Positions 55,257 to 64,000 of a stretch of 64,000 nucleotides of DNA are shown piece after piece. The DNA comes from CAVVGZ01 sp963841845 (GTDB taxonomy: Bacteria; Chloroflexota; Anaerolineae; Anaerolineales; Anaerolineaceae). Position 1 is the stretch's first letter. Each line of letters begins with the position of its first letter. The stretch is from assembly GCA_963841845.1 (NCBI GenBank), contig CAWJEG010000007.1:558001-622000 (forward strand). The letters run 5' to 3'. Made by a program: the position numbers and the translations under genes. The notes under the pieces were generated by a model that made no database searches, had not been told where the DNA came from, and worked only from the letters and a program-made list of their open reading frames with translations.

Positions 55257-55883
55257 ATGAAAATCATCCGAGTTTTATCTGACCCCAGGCTTTTCATTGT
55301 GACACTGGTTGTTATCGCTGGAGTAACCCTCCTGGTTCCGGCAGAACAGACCCTCGGTTCGAACCTCTCCTTGATCATCCTGCACGGAGCCTGGGTTTGG
55401 TCCGGATTGATCTATTTTGGACTGGCGAGTTTCATCGCCCTGCTGGCAATTTTAAGTCGGGATCCCATCCTTCATCTGGTTTCTGGGTCACTGGCAAAGA
55501 CCGCTATGGTCTTCTGGTTAACTTACCTGCCTATGTCCCTCCTGGTCATGCAATTGAATTGGGGAGGCTTGTTTTTCGATGAACCGCGCTGGAAAATCCC
55601 ATTTACATTCGCGGTCGTGGGATTGCTCATGCAAATCGGTCTGGCACTCATCAACCAGAAGGTCCTCACCGCCGCATACAATCTGGTTTTTGGGGTTTCC
55701 CTGTGGTTTGGTTTATCAAGATCGCAAACCATTTTGCACCCGGAATCCCCAATTTCCCAGTCTCAATCTGGCAGTATCCCGTTATTCTTTGGATTGCTGC
55801 TCACCCTTTCTCTCTTGTTCGGGATTCAGCTCACACTCTGGTGGATGAACAGGACAGCTAAACCGGAACTGACCAGTCAATGA
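55257..55883 (+). CDS. Hypothetical membrane protein
   Basis: A 208-residue protein with about five helices and no recognised family. A charged hairpin (FFDEPRW) lies between helices three and four. It overlaps the first MFS gene by four bases (ATGA), so it belongs to the transporter run and may be an accessory subunit. Confidence 0.65.
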   Translation: MKIIRVLSDPRLFIVTLVVIAGVTLLVPAEQTLGSNLSLIILHGAWVWSGLIYFGLASFIALLAILSRDPILHLVSGSLAKTAMVFWLTYLPMSLLVMQLNWGGLFFDEPRWKIPFTFAVVGLLMQIGLALINQKVLTAAYNLVFGVSLWFGLSRSQTILHPESPISQSQSGSIPLFFGLLLTLSLLFGIQLTLWWMNRTAKPELTSQ

Positions 55884-57062
55884 TTACCTTTCGGCAAATC
55901 AGGAATCCGCTGATCCTATTTTTTACCATTCGTCTCCTTTTGGCAACCGGGGAGAGGATGTTTTCACCGTTTCTGCCCACCATAGCCCGTGGACTGCATA
56001 TCGAAGTTACCCAGGTCACACTTGCATTGTCGTTATCCTTTTTGGCAAGTGCCTTCAGCCCTTTCCTGGCACCAGTGTCCGACCGGTACGGGCGCAAACC
56101 TGTTATCCTTAGCGGACTTGCTCTTTATATAGCCGGCTGTTTACTACTTGCCACTATCCCATATTTCGCTGCTTTCTTAATCGGAGTTCTGTTCATGGGG
56201 ATCGCCCATAGCTTGATTATTCCCACGATCCTCGCCTACATGAGTGACCGGATATCCTATCAAAATCGGGGTCTCTATCTGAGTCTGATTGAAACCAGCT
56301 GGGCACTCAGCTACATCATAGGAATTCCGGTCATGGCATTCTTCGTTGTCAGTTACGGGTGGCGGTTTCCTTTTGGACTGTTGGCCGCCGGCAATAGTTT
56401 GCTATTTCTATGTGTTCTCTGGCTTGTTCCGGAGGATCACACCTTCCTTAATTCACGCAATCCTTATTTCAGTCACATTGGTAATCTCATCCGCAGTATC
56501 CCTGCCCTGGCTGGCTTGATCATGGCATTTTTTTTCGGCATATCCGAACACTCCATAAATATCGTCCTGGGTATCTGGATGGAGGATGGTTTCACGTTAG
56601 CCGTCCTGGCAATTGGGGGGGTGGCATCGCTGGTTGGTATCTCCCAACTCATTGGTGAACTGGTCGCTGCTTTCGGTGTGGACCGGGTGGGTAAGCAGCG
56701 CTTATCCAGGCTGGCGTTGATATCTTAATATCGTCATCCTGCTGCAGATTTTCTGGATGGGAAAAACCCTCGCTGGAGCGATAGCCTGGCTATTTTTTGC
56801 CTTCTTCACTTTTGAATTATTCTTTGTTTGCAGTTTGAGTCTTATTTCAGAAATCCTGCCAGAATCCAGGACAACCATGGCTGCCAGTTACACTACATGT
56901 ATTGCTTTTGGTTTTGCAGCAGGCACCTACCTCGGACCTTACCTGTATTCTTTCGGGATTGAAACTGTCGCCATCACCAGCGCAATTTTCAGCGGTTTAG
57001 CTCTGCTCTTATTCTGGCTTTTCCTCTCCCCAAAACTGCCATCCGGCCAGGCCTGGGATTAA
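55880..57062 (+). CDS. MFS transporter 1 (frame break near 56722)
   Basis: A 12-helix major facilitator family transporter of about 395 residues. The first frame runs to 56728 and shows the loop motif DRYGRKPVILSG; the second resumes LNIVILLQIFWMGKTL and runs to 57062. One missing base near 56722 explains the split. It is homologous to the next two genes (shared RLIFGTG/RLLLATGER start, GETSWALSYIIGIPV middle and LISEILPESRTTMAASY end). Substrate unknown. Confidence 0.85.
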
Positions 57063-57065
57063 TTT

Positions 57066-58262
57066 GTGGATAAATACCTGATAAATAAAACCAGGGTCAC
57101 TCTCCCCTTGCAGGGTCAAATTTTCTTATTTCTGGTTGTCAGAACCATCATGTCCGTCATGGTGCGCATGGTGCACCCATTCCTTCCTGTATTTGCCCGC
57201 GGGATGAATGTTGACCTGGAGACATTTGCCCTGGTGTTATCCGCATCTTATGCCGGGGGAATTATCGGCCCGTTTGTGGCTGCAGTATCGGATAAAACGG
57301 GTAGGAAAGCCGGGATGCTGCTGGGGCTTTTCATTTTCACGTTGGGAACCCTCGTCGTGGTAATCTGGCCGAACTTATTCATATTCTTCGTGGCCATCAT
57401 GCTGGCTACGATAGGTCGGAATATCGTCATACCAGCCATGGTGGCATATATTGGCGATCACGTCCCATTTGAAAAACGGGGGGCGGCGATTGGCATCATT
57501 GAGACAAGTTGGTCCCTGGCTTTTATTCTCTGTATTCCCCTCGTCGGCCTGTTGATCGAAAAAATCAGCTGGAAGGCACCCTTCACCATTCTGGCATTAT
57601 GCAGCATTGCCATGATTGCCGCAGTTCAAATTGGCATACCCCGCGATAAGTTACAAATACCTTCTTACCGTCAGCAGCCCTTTTCGTATTTACGCCTCGT
57701 GTTAGATAATCGCAGCGCTGTTTACGGTCTGATCATGGGCTTGTTTGTCTTTACTGGAAGCGCATCCATCCAGATCATCTTCGGTGCCTGGCTCGAGGAT
57801 TCATTTAAATTAAGTGTAACTGCATTGGGTCTTGCCGCCATGGTTATTGGATTTGCCCAGCTTGGCGGAGAACTGCTCTCCACCACCCTGACCGATCGAC
57901 TGGGAAAAAAGAGGTCGGTATATATGGGGTTGTTCCTGAGCATTCTTGTGTCCGCTTTGATATTCTGGTTTGATGATACACTGCCTGGTGCCTTGATCTG
58001 GCTTTTTATTTTTTTTATCGGTCTTGAATATGCCATTATCAGCAGCATCTCATTGATGTCGGAAATTGTTCCGGAAGCACGCGCCAGCATGATTGCAACG
58101 TACTTTGCTGCGGTTTCCATCGGTTTTTCGATTGGTCCAATCCTCTCCACAAAATTGTACAACATTGGTTTTCCAGCCATTGCCCTGGCCTGTGTGATAT
58201 TATTCAGCGCCGGAATATTCTTCTTATCCAGAATTCGAATACCAGTTAAATCCGGTTTTTAA
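57066..58262 (+). CDS. MFS transporter 2
   Basis: A 398-residue, 12-helix MFS protein with the loop DKTGRKAGM between helices two and three, IIETSWSLAFILCIPLVG in helix five region and MSEIVPEARASMIATYFAAVSIGFSIG near the end. It starts at a GTG three bases after the preceding stop. A paralogue of its two neighbours. Confidence 0.88.
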   Translation: MDKYLINKTRVTLPLQGQIFLFLVVRTIMSVMVRMVHPFLPVFARGMNVDLETFALVLSASYAGGIIGPFVAAVSDKTGRKAGMLLGLFIFTLGTLVVVIWPNLFIFFVAIMLATIGRNIVIPAMVAYIGDHVPFEKRGAAIGIIETSWSLAFILCIPLVGLLIEKISWKAPFTILALCSIAMIAAVQIGIPRDKLQIPSYRQQPFSYLRLVLDNRSAVYGLIMGLFVFTGSASIQIIFGAWLEDSFKLSVTALGLAAMVIGFAQLGGELLSTTLTDRLGKKRSVYMGLFLSILVSALIFWFDDTLPGALIWLFIFFIGLEYAIISSISLMSEIVPEARASMIATYFAAVSIGFSIGPILSTKLYNIGFPAIALACVILFSAGIFFLSRIRIPVKSGF

Positions 58263-58321
58263 AATGCCACTTTAAAATTTTTTCTTGCCAAAATCAAAAT
58301 TGACATCATCCAGGAACACGC

Positions 58322-59518
58322 ATGGTTACATTCAAGCAGCTCATTCAAAATCAGTTCTTTCTCTTCATGTTCGCCCGACTCATTTTTGGTACTGGACAAA
58401 AAATTATTCACCCCTTTCTGCCAGAATTTGCTCGCGGACTGGGGGTAGATATTACCGCACTTGCATGGGTGCTTTCCATGTCTTATATCGGAAGTGCCCT
58501 GGGCCCATTTACAGGGACTTACTCCGATCATTATGGAAGAAAAAAAGGCATGGTTCTCGGACTGGGGGTGCTTTTATGCGGTTTGTGTCTCCTGGTATTC
58601 TTTCCGTCGGTGCTCACTTTTGGTTTAGCCTTACTTGGAGGAACTCTGGGGAAAATCATCTTCATGCCGGCTTTCCTGGCCCATATAGGCGATACAGTTT
58701 CATACGAGAAACGCGGCTTCGTTATCAGCCTGGCAGAGATGACCTGGGCATTAAGTTACATTATCGGAGTGCCTGTTGCCGGATACATCATTGAGATGTA
58801 TAACTGGAAAGCCCCCTTCATCTTTCTGGCTGTTCTCGGGGTCATTGCCTTGCTTCTAATCATCTTCCGTGTCCGCAGCCAGACTCCGCATATCACCGAG
58901 GGGAATTCCATTTTCCGCAACATCAAACATGTCTTTAATTACAGGATTGCCCTTTTGGGTCTATTTGGCGGGCTGATGATCGGCACAGGAAATGAGATGG
59001 TGCGTGTTGTTTTGGGATCCTGGTTTGAAGATCGTTTTAATTTATCGGTGGCTGTAATTGGCATTTCCACCATGACGGTTGGTTTTGCCATGCTGGCCGG
59101 GGAACTTTTTTCCGCTGCAGCCATGGATCGTATCGGCAAACGACGCGCCATCAATATCGCCTTAGGCATGGTAATTGTGGTCAACCTGAACATATTCTGG
59201 ATGGCGAACCAGTTTGCCAGTGCCATTATCTGGCTTTTCTTATTCTTCATGTTCAATGAAATCGCCATTGTCAGTTCGCTGACTCTTTCCAGCGAACTTG
59301 TACCAGAAACGCGGGCTACCATGCTTGCCACTTATATCTCATCCATTACTTTAGGGTTCGCTATCGGTGCTCCACTGGCACCTTTCTTTTATCAATGGGG
59401 TTTTGAAATTACAGTCCTGGCAAGTACTCTCTTCTATCCCATTGCCTTGTTAAGTTTCAATAAGATATTTACTTCCAAAAAAACTGCCCTTCAAGGTGCC
59501 CTTCTTGTAAATGAATGA
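58322..59518 (+). CDS. MFS transporter 3
   Basis: A 398-residue MFS protein with SDHYGRKKGMVLG, SLAEMTWALSYIIGVPVAGYI and SSELVPETRATMLATYISSITLGFAIG, again parallel to the two upstream genes. An AGGA site lies seven bases before the ATG. The three copies probably arose by tandem duplication and have diverged, so they may carry related but different substrates, or interact. Confidence 0.88.
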   Translation: MVTFKQLIQNQFFLFMFARLIFGTGQKIIHPFLPEFARGLGVDITALAWVLSMSYIGSALGPFTGTYSDHYGRKKGMVLGLGVLLCGLCLLVFFPSVLTFGLALLGGTLGKIIFMPAFLAHIGDTVSYEKRGFVISLAEMTWALSYIIGVPVAGYIIEMYNWKAPFIFLAVLGVIALLLIIFRVRSQTPHITEGNSIFRNIKHVFNYRIALLGLFGGLMIGTGNEMVRVVLGSWFEDRFNLSVAVIGISTMTVGFAMLAGELFSAAAMDRIGKRRAINIALGMVIVVNLNIFWMANQFASAIIWLFLFFMFNEIAIVSSLTLSSELVPETRATMLATYISSITLGFAIGAPLAPFFYQWGFEITVLASTLFYPIALLSFNKIFTSKKTALQGALLVNE

Positions 59519-59810
59519 TTGTTTATTTCTGGTCAATTATCCTGCTGGAATAGCATCAGTTCTGTTGCATCAACAACAGAAAGGACGTAAAACCGGTATG
59601 CTCCTTGGATAGCTCCTGTTTACTGAGGGACTTGGAATTATTCTGCTCTGGCAGCAGTTTACCTGTGTACTCCTGTGGGATTTAAAGTTCCATCCGCAGC
59701 AGGGACTTCTTTCGGATGAATACGCAGGATAATCCTTATCCCTTGTCCGGTATAATAAAGATTACCGGTTCAGACCACGCGGGTCGCCTTTAATAAAACC
59801 GGCCTGATTA

Positions 59811-60500
59811 ATGCCGAAATCAACAGACTGCAAGCAGTCAATTTACACAGGAGAGTTCCACCCAGTGCCTACTCTGGAAAAAGCCCGTCAATGGTATCGC
59901 CATGTAGATGCGGTCCATAACTTTGGTCATATTGAGCGGGTCTTCAATATGGCTGTACGCCTGGCTGGCGAAGAAAACGCCGATATGGAAATTGTTATGG
60001 CAGCTGCCTTACTGCACGATGCCATCGGGACCACTCCGGGAGCTGAAGCACGCAGCGACCACCACCTGGCGTCTGCTGAATTCGCTGCCGGAGTGCTGGC
60101 TGAAGAAGGCTGGGATGAAAACCGTATCGCTGCCGTACAGCACTGCATCCGCGCCCATCGCTATAGGGATAATAACGAACCTCCGCAAACAATCGAAGCA
60201 ATGGTGATTTTCGATGCGGACAAACTGGATGTGCTCGGAGCTGTCGGGGTTGAACGGGTCATTGCCTACGCCGTACTGGCCGGTGAACCCGTCTTCAGGC
60301 AGCCCTCGCAGCAGTTCCTGCAAACCGGGGTAAAGCTGCCCGGTGAACCCCACTCTGCTTACCATGAGTATTTATTCAAACTGGTTAAAATCAAGGACCG
60401 CTTGTTTACCAGGTCTGCCAGGAAGTTGGCAGAAGACCGTGATATCTACCTGGGAGAATTTTTTCAGCGTCTGGCGGATGAGATGGCGGGTAAGCGCTGA
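59811..60500 (+). CDS. HD-domain metal-dependent hydrolase
   Basis: A 229-residue HD-superfamily protein with histidines in VHNFGHIERVF, the HD pair in LLHDAIG, and further histidines in SDHHLAS and HCIRAHRYRD, then FDADKLD. This spacing matches single-domain HD phosphohydrolases acting on nucleotides. It precedes the AOR gene by about 85 bases on the same strand. Substrate unknown. The 292 bases before it show no gene. Confidence 0.86.
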   Translation: MPKSTDCKQSIYTGEFHPVPTLEKARQWYRHVDAVHNFGHIERVFNMAVRLAGEENADMEIVMAAALLHDAIGTTPGAEARSDHHLASAEFAAGVLAEEGWDENRIAAVQHCIRAHRYRDNNEPPQTIEAMVIFDADKLDVLGAVGVERVIAYAVLAGEPVFRQPSQQFLQTGVKLPGEPHSAYHEYLFKLVKIKDRLFTRSARKLAEDRDIYLGEFFQRLADEMAGKR

Positions 60501-60584
60501 CATCGCTTTTTTGGAAATCAATCCGTACGAATATGATATGAGTTAAAACCTGTTTATAAGGCTTTAAAAGGAAGGATAATTGCC

Positions 60585-62486
60585 ATGGCTCCCATTTGCA
60601 GCACCGGAAATATCCTGCACATAGACCTCACCACACGGTCTACCTCGGTGGAAAATCCCCCGGATTCCTTTTACCGCAAGTATGGCGGCGGTAGTGCCAT
60701 GGGGGTTTATTACCTGTTGAAAGGGATGCCGGCTGGTGTTGATCCGCTTTCTCCGCAGAATATCCTTACTTTGTTTACCGGAATTCCTACCGGTTTGCCT
60801 ATATCCGGGCAGTCACGCCTTAATGCCAATGCCAGGTCCCCGCTGACGGGGGCCGTGGGAGATGGTCAATGCGGTGGTTTCTTGCCGGCCATGGTCAAAT
60901 TTTCCGGATTTGACGGGCTGGTGATCAATGGGCGGGCTGACCATCCTGTATATTTATGGATTCATGACGGCCAGGTTGAAATCCGGGATGCCGGTCATTT
61001 ATGGGGTAAAACAACCGGCGTTGTCGAGGATATGTTGAAAGAGGAACTGGATAATCCAAAAATTGAAGTGCTTCAAATTGGTCCGGCTGGAGAAAACCTC
61101 GTCAGGTTTGCAGCAATCATAAACATGGTCAACCGTGCCAATGGGCGAACCGGCATGGGTGCAGTGATGGGCTCCAAGAACCTGAAGGCCATTGCCTTTT
61201 ACGGCAAGCATAAAGTGACTCCCTCCGATCCCGGGAAGCTCAGCCAGATGTTTCGGGAGGGGACAAAGAATATCCCCAATTTCCCATCGGTTGAGCGCAT
61301 GCACATCCTTGGCACAACCGGCGGTTTATCCGGTCATAACCTGGCCGGAGGCCTGCCAACCCGCAATTATAATGAAGGTCAGTTTGAAGGAGCCGAATCG
61401 ATCAGCGGCGAACGGATGGTAGAAACAATCCTTACCAGGCGGGACACCTGCTATTCATGTGCCGTTCGCTGCAAACGGGTGGTGGAAACGGAGTTCAATG
61501 GCCGGCAAGTCTCTGAACGATTCGGGGGTCCCGAATTTGAGACCATGGCTGCCTTTGGTTCGTACTGCGGCATTGATAACATGCTTGCTGTTGCCCTGGC
61601 CAATCAACTCTGCAACTGGTATGGGATGGATACCATCTCCTGCGGGGCAACCATCTCCTTCGCCATGGAGTGCTTTGAAAACGGGCTTATCACCAGCGAA
61701 GATACCGATGGGATTGACCTGCATTATGGAAATGCTGAAGCCATGGTACAGATGGTGGAGAGGATTGCCCTTCGCCAGGGGTTTGGCGAAGTCCTCGCTG
61801 AAGGTTCAGAGCGTGCAGCCAGGCATATCGGCAAAGGTGCAGAAGAGTATCTCATCACCTCCAAGGGTCAGGAAGCCCCGGCTCACATGCCTCAGCGCAA
61901 GAAGACTATGGGTATCATCTATGCGGTTAATCCATTCGGCGCCGACCATGAGTCCTCTGAACACGATGGCAGCATTGAAGAAGGCGCAGGCGAACTTGCC
62001 CGGTCGCGGCTGGCTGAGCTTGGCCTCACGGACCTTCAACCCAAAGACAGCCTGAATGAAGGCAAGGCTCGTTTTGTGGCACTCACCCAGCGCCTTTACT
62101 CTGCCCTGGATACCTTCGGGCTTTGCGCCTTCGTTTTTGGTATCGGCTGGCAGCTTTATGGCCCAACCCAGACGGTTGAAATGCTGCAGGCAGCCACCGG
62201 ATGGGATTGGACTCTGCAGGAATATCTCCAGGTGGGTGAAAGACGGATCAACCTGATGCGGGCATTCAACTCCCGGGAAGGGTTTACCAGGGATAACGAT
62301 ACCCTTCCGGCAAAATTCTTCAAACCCCTGCAGGGAACTGGGTCTTATGCCGGGGTGCACTTTGACCATGATCAGTTAGAAAAGATTAAAGATGCCTATT
62401 ACCACTACCAGGGCTGGGATGTGAGCACGGGAAACCCCACCCGCCAGAAACTGGAATCGCTTGGGTTGGATTGGATAAGCGGTTAA
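60585..62486 (+). CDS. Tungsten aldehyde ferredoxin oxidoreductase family protein
   Basis: A 633-residue AOR-family enzyme that would oxidise aldehydes to acids with ferredoxin, using a bis-pterin tungsten cofactor. The cluster ligands are CYSCAVRC (C289, C292, C296) and a fourth cysteine at 514 (FGLCAFV), matching Pyrococcus AOR (288, 291, 295, 494). The N-terminal GNILHIDLTT and NANARSPLTGAVGDGQ and RTGMGAVMGSKNLKAI are pterin-binding motifs. A likely maturase is at 2772. No MoaD-like or ferredoxin gene is adjacent. An AAGGA site lies about 12 bases before the ATG. Confidence 0.95.
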   Translation: MAPICSTGNILHIDLTTRSTSVENPPDSFYRKYGGGSAMGVYYLLKGMPAGVDPLSPQNILTLFTGIPTGLPISGQSRLNANARSPLTGAVGDGQCGGFLPAMVKFSGFDGLVINGRADHPVYLWIHDGQVEIRDAGHLWGKTTGVVEDMLKEELDNPKIEVLQIGPAGENLVRFAAIINMVNRANGRTGMGAVMGSKNLKAIAFYGKHKVTPSDPGKLSQMFREGTKNIPNFPSVERMHILGTTGGLSGHNLAGGLPTRNYNEGQFEGAESISGERMVETILTRRDTCYSCAVRCKRVVETEFNGRQVSERFGGPEFETMAAFGSYCGIDNMLAVALANQLCNWYGMDTISCGATISFAMECFENGLITSEDTDGIDLHYGNAEAMVQMVERIALRQGFGEVLAEGSERAARHIGKGAEEYLITSKGQEAPAHMPQRKKTMGIIYAVNPFGADHESSEHDGSIEEGAGELARSRLAELGLTDLQPKDSLNEGKARFVALTQRLYSALDTFGLCAFVFGIGWQLYGPTQTVEMLQAATGWDWTLQEYLQVGERRINLMRAFNSREGFTRDNDTLPAKFFKPLQGTGSYAGVHFDHDQLEKIKDAYYHYQGWDVSTGNPTRQKLESLGLDWISG

Positions 62487-62564
62487 AGGCTGCCTCTCCA
62501 TGATCTTATGGTAAACTGGTCCGGTTGCTTCATCAGGCAATAACCAGGGCAGGTATCATATTTC

Positions 62565-62586
62565 CCCTCTCCAAAACCGGAGAGGG
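62565..62586. other. Small hairpin between AOR and the phosphatase gene
   Basis: CCCTCTCC-N6-GGAGAGGG with no T run. It resembles the inner hairpins of the element at 30180-30257 and may be a remnant of the same repeat, or a weak terminator. Confidence 0.45.
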
Positions 62587-62614
62587 TTGAATCTTGCATA
62601 TAGGGAATAGGTTC

Positions 62615-63407
62615 ATGCGTCCACTCTTAACCGAAATCGTGGATTGGGCTGTAAAGGCAGGCGAAATCCTGCGCAAAGGCAGCCAGGAGGGCTTCCAGGT
62701 AAAACACAAAGGCGTAATTGATTTGGTGACCAATATCGATCACCTCTCTGAGGAGTATATCCTGAGCCAGATTCGCGCCAGTTATCCCCAGCACAAGATT
62801 GTTACCGAAGAGTCCGGTACCTTTGATGGGGACGAGCCGGGATGCTGGTATATCGATCCCCTGGACGGCACGGTTAATTTTGCCCACGGCATTCCATTTT
62901 TCACCGTTTCCCTTGCTTATGCTGAACACAGTTCCGTTCTGATGGGTGTGGTCTACGATCCCATGCGGGATGAATGTTTCTCTGCAGAAAAGGGGAAGGG
63001 AGCCTGGTTAAATAACAATCCGATTCATGTCTCTACCAACGATCAATTGATCAACAGTTTGCTGGTTACTGGTTTCCCATATGATAAAGGCGTCACAACC
63101 GAAGACAACTTTGATAATTTTCTCCACCTGAATAAAAAGACCCAGGGAGTGCGGCGGCTGGGGTCTGCCGCACTTGACCTCTGTTATATTGCTGCCGGTA
63201 GGATGGAAGGTTACTGGGAACTTAAAAATGAGCCCGTGGGATATTGCCGCCGGTACACTCATCGTCCAGGAAGCCGGGGGTGTGGTAAGCTCATTGGAGG
63301 GTAGCCCAAATTTCTTTAAGCCACCTTATTCCGTTATTGCCGCCAATCCTTCAATTTACCGGCTTCTCCTCGAGGAACTTGCATCAGTGCGCCATCGTTC
63401 CCCTTAA
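62615..63407 (+). CDS. Inositol monophosphatase-family protein (frame break near 63226)
   Basis: A magnesium-dependent sugar or nucleotide phosphatase of about 264 residues. Metal motifs are intact: EES with GTF, WYIDPLDGTVNF, and, after the break, WDIAAGTLIVQEAGG. The frame changes inside A5 at 63224-63228; one A fewer rejoins YWELK with MSPWDIAAG. It may act on inositol phosphate, histidinol phosphate or PAP; the sequence does not decide. The ATG at 62615 follows an AGGGAATAGG stretch. Confidence 0.9.
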
Positions 63408-63434
63408 TAAGGCAATGGCATAAATTATTAAAAC

Positions 63435-63468
63435 AAACAGGCTCCTGATACTATCGGGAGCCTGTTTT
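63435..63468. terminator. Terminator after the phosphatase gene
   Basis: AAACAGGCTCC and GGAGCCTGTTTT form a perfect stem over a short loop with T and A runs on both sides, between converging genes. Confidence 0.88.
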
Positions 63469-63489
63469 CAATGTGGATTTTGTCCGCAG

Positions 63490-64000
63490 CTATTGTTGTA
63501 ACGCTCCGCTATCGCCTGGTTCAGGCTCAGGCAAAATTTCATTCTCATCCGCTAAAGGCATCGGCTCACCAGCCAGCTCCCCCTGCCGCCCGGTCAATCT
63601 GCGGAATACCAGTGTCCATGTTGTGCCAATATAGGCTTCCAGGATTGCATTCGCCAGGATCAACGCCGGAATATACAGGCAGAAGAATAACAGGGTAATT
63701 GAACTAACGGTAATTAATCCAGTGTTGGATTCAGCAGCTGCGGAACCGATAAATCCAAGGATGATTGGCACGAGCACGGCCAGCAGCGGAAGTGCAAGCA
63801 GGAATGTTATCACTAACACACGATTGACAGGATCACCCCCATAACGATGTAAGCACCTGTATTGTCCAGGATAACCTGCCAGGCGCGTTTCACACCTTCA
63901 AATACATCCAGGTTTTCTCCGACAATCGCCACAATCACCTGGTTAATAAATATTGAAACACCCCAGCCAATGATGATCGCAAAGGGAATCAGGCAGCACA
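63490..64000 (-). CDS. Membrane protein (C-terminal part, runs off right edge; frame break near 63825)
   Basis: The minus strand encodes a helical membrane protein of unknown family. The edge part reads LIPFAIIIGWGVSIFINQ and VFEGVKRAWQVILDNTGAYIVMGVIL; after a one-base shift near 63825 it continues VITFLLALPLLAVLVPIIL, then ALILANAILEAYIGTTWTLVFRRLTGR and a soluble acidic tail. The VKRAW...N motif is seen in integral membrane proteins of the DUF7544/glycerophosphodiesterase-anchor type, but the call stays hypothetical. The N-terminus is outside the window. Confidence 0.65.

Noticed and set aside
61806..62369. A 187-codon minus-strand open frame inside the AOR gene
   Set aside because: The AOR frame carries the fourth cluster cysteine in this stretch; the antisense product is unrecognisable.

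Overview
The window looks like a chromosomal segment of an anaerobic or microaerophilic member of the Chloroflexota, probably Anaerolineae. This is inferred from family content and style only: no rRNA or marker phylogeny is present. It holds about 55 protein genes, two tRNAs and several intrinsic terminators. Housekeeping genes (gatB, clpC, radA, holA, ychF, surE, a DEAD-box helicase) surround a large accessory block.

Layout. 1-0.96 kb: 5' part of gatB. 1.2-4.0 kb: arsR, the arsenite exporter acr3 and a tungsten-enzyme-type radical SAM maturase; an aldehyde ferredoxin oxidoreductase family protein lies 57 kb away at 60.6 kb. 4.1-5.3 kb: a six-hairpin glycosidase. 5.6-12.2 kb (minus strand): an arsenic gene run read as arsC, then a promoter, arsR, arsD, arsA, an AhpD-like protein, a tandem universal stress protein, two YlbF-family proteins and an FmdB-type zinc ribbon protein (all three with terminal or near-terminal Cys-Cys), a small thioredoxin-fold protein and a PIG-L deacetylase. 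12.4-17.0 kb: extracytoplasmic thiol relay genes (several thioredoxin-fold proteins, CcdA, and a thioredoxin-thioredoxin-CcdA-like fusion). 17.0-21.0 kb: a tightly coupled minus-strand operon of arsR, small thioredoxin, GcvH-like lipoyl carrier, two DGC-domain proteins, OsmC, a third DGC protein and DUF169. 21.4-23.6 kb: an octaheme cytochrome of the hydroxylamine oxidoreductase family with an unrecognised membrane partner. 23.8-64 kb: ordinary chromosome with tRNA-Arg, tRNA-Leu, carbohydrate and NAD genes, a split flavin amine-oxidase-like protein, clpC, an Rrf2 regulator followed by three tandem MFS transporters, an HD hydrolase, AOR and an inositol monophosphatase-like protein.

How they fit. 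The arsR gene at 1.2 kb and the one at 21.0 kb encode similar repressors. In both, an ATATTC-N8-GAATAT type dyad starts immediately before the start codon and the -10 box lies so close that the message should be nearly leaderless. This suggests one metalloid or thiol signal controls both acr3 and the lipoyl/DGC/thioredoxin operon. With ArsC, ArsD, ArsA and the membrane thiol relay, the 5.6-21 kb block reads as an arsenic and sulfur redox island. The lipoyl carrier/DGC/OsmC/DUF169 module and the Cys-Cys-tailed YlbF/FmdB set are the least explained and most interesting parts.

Caution. At least 14 genes are interrupted by about 20 single-base frame changes, often in short homopolymers and including genes that should be essential. 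About 12 fall within 13.3-18.7 kb. I read most as sequence errors and annotate the rejoined genes, naming the approximate break. All positions and motif calls were made by eye without alignment.
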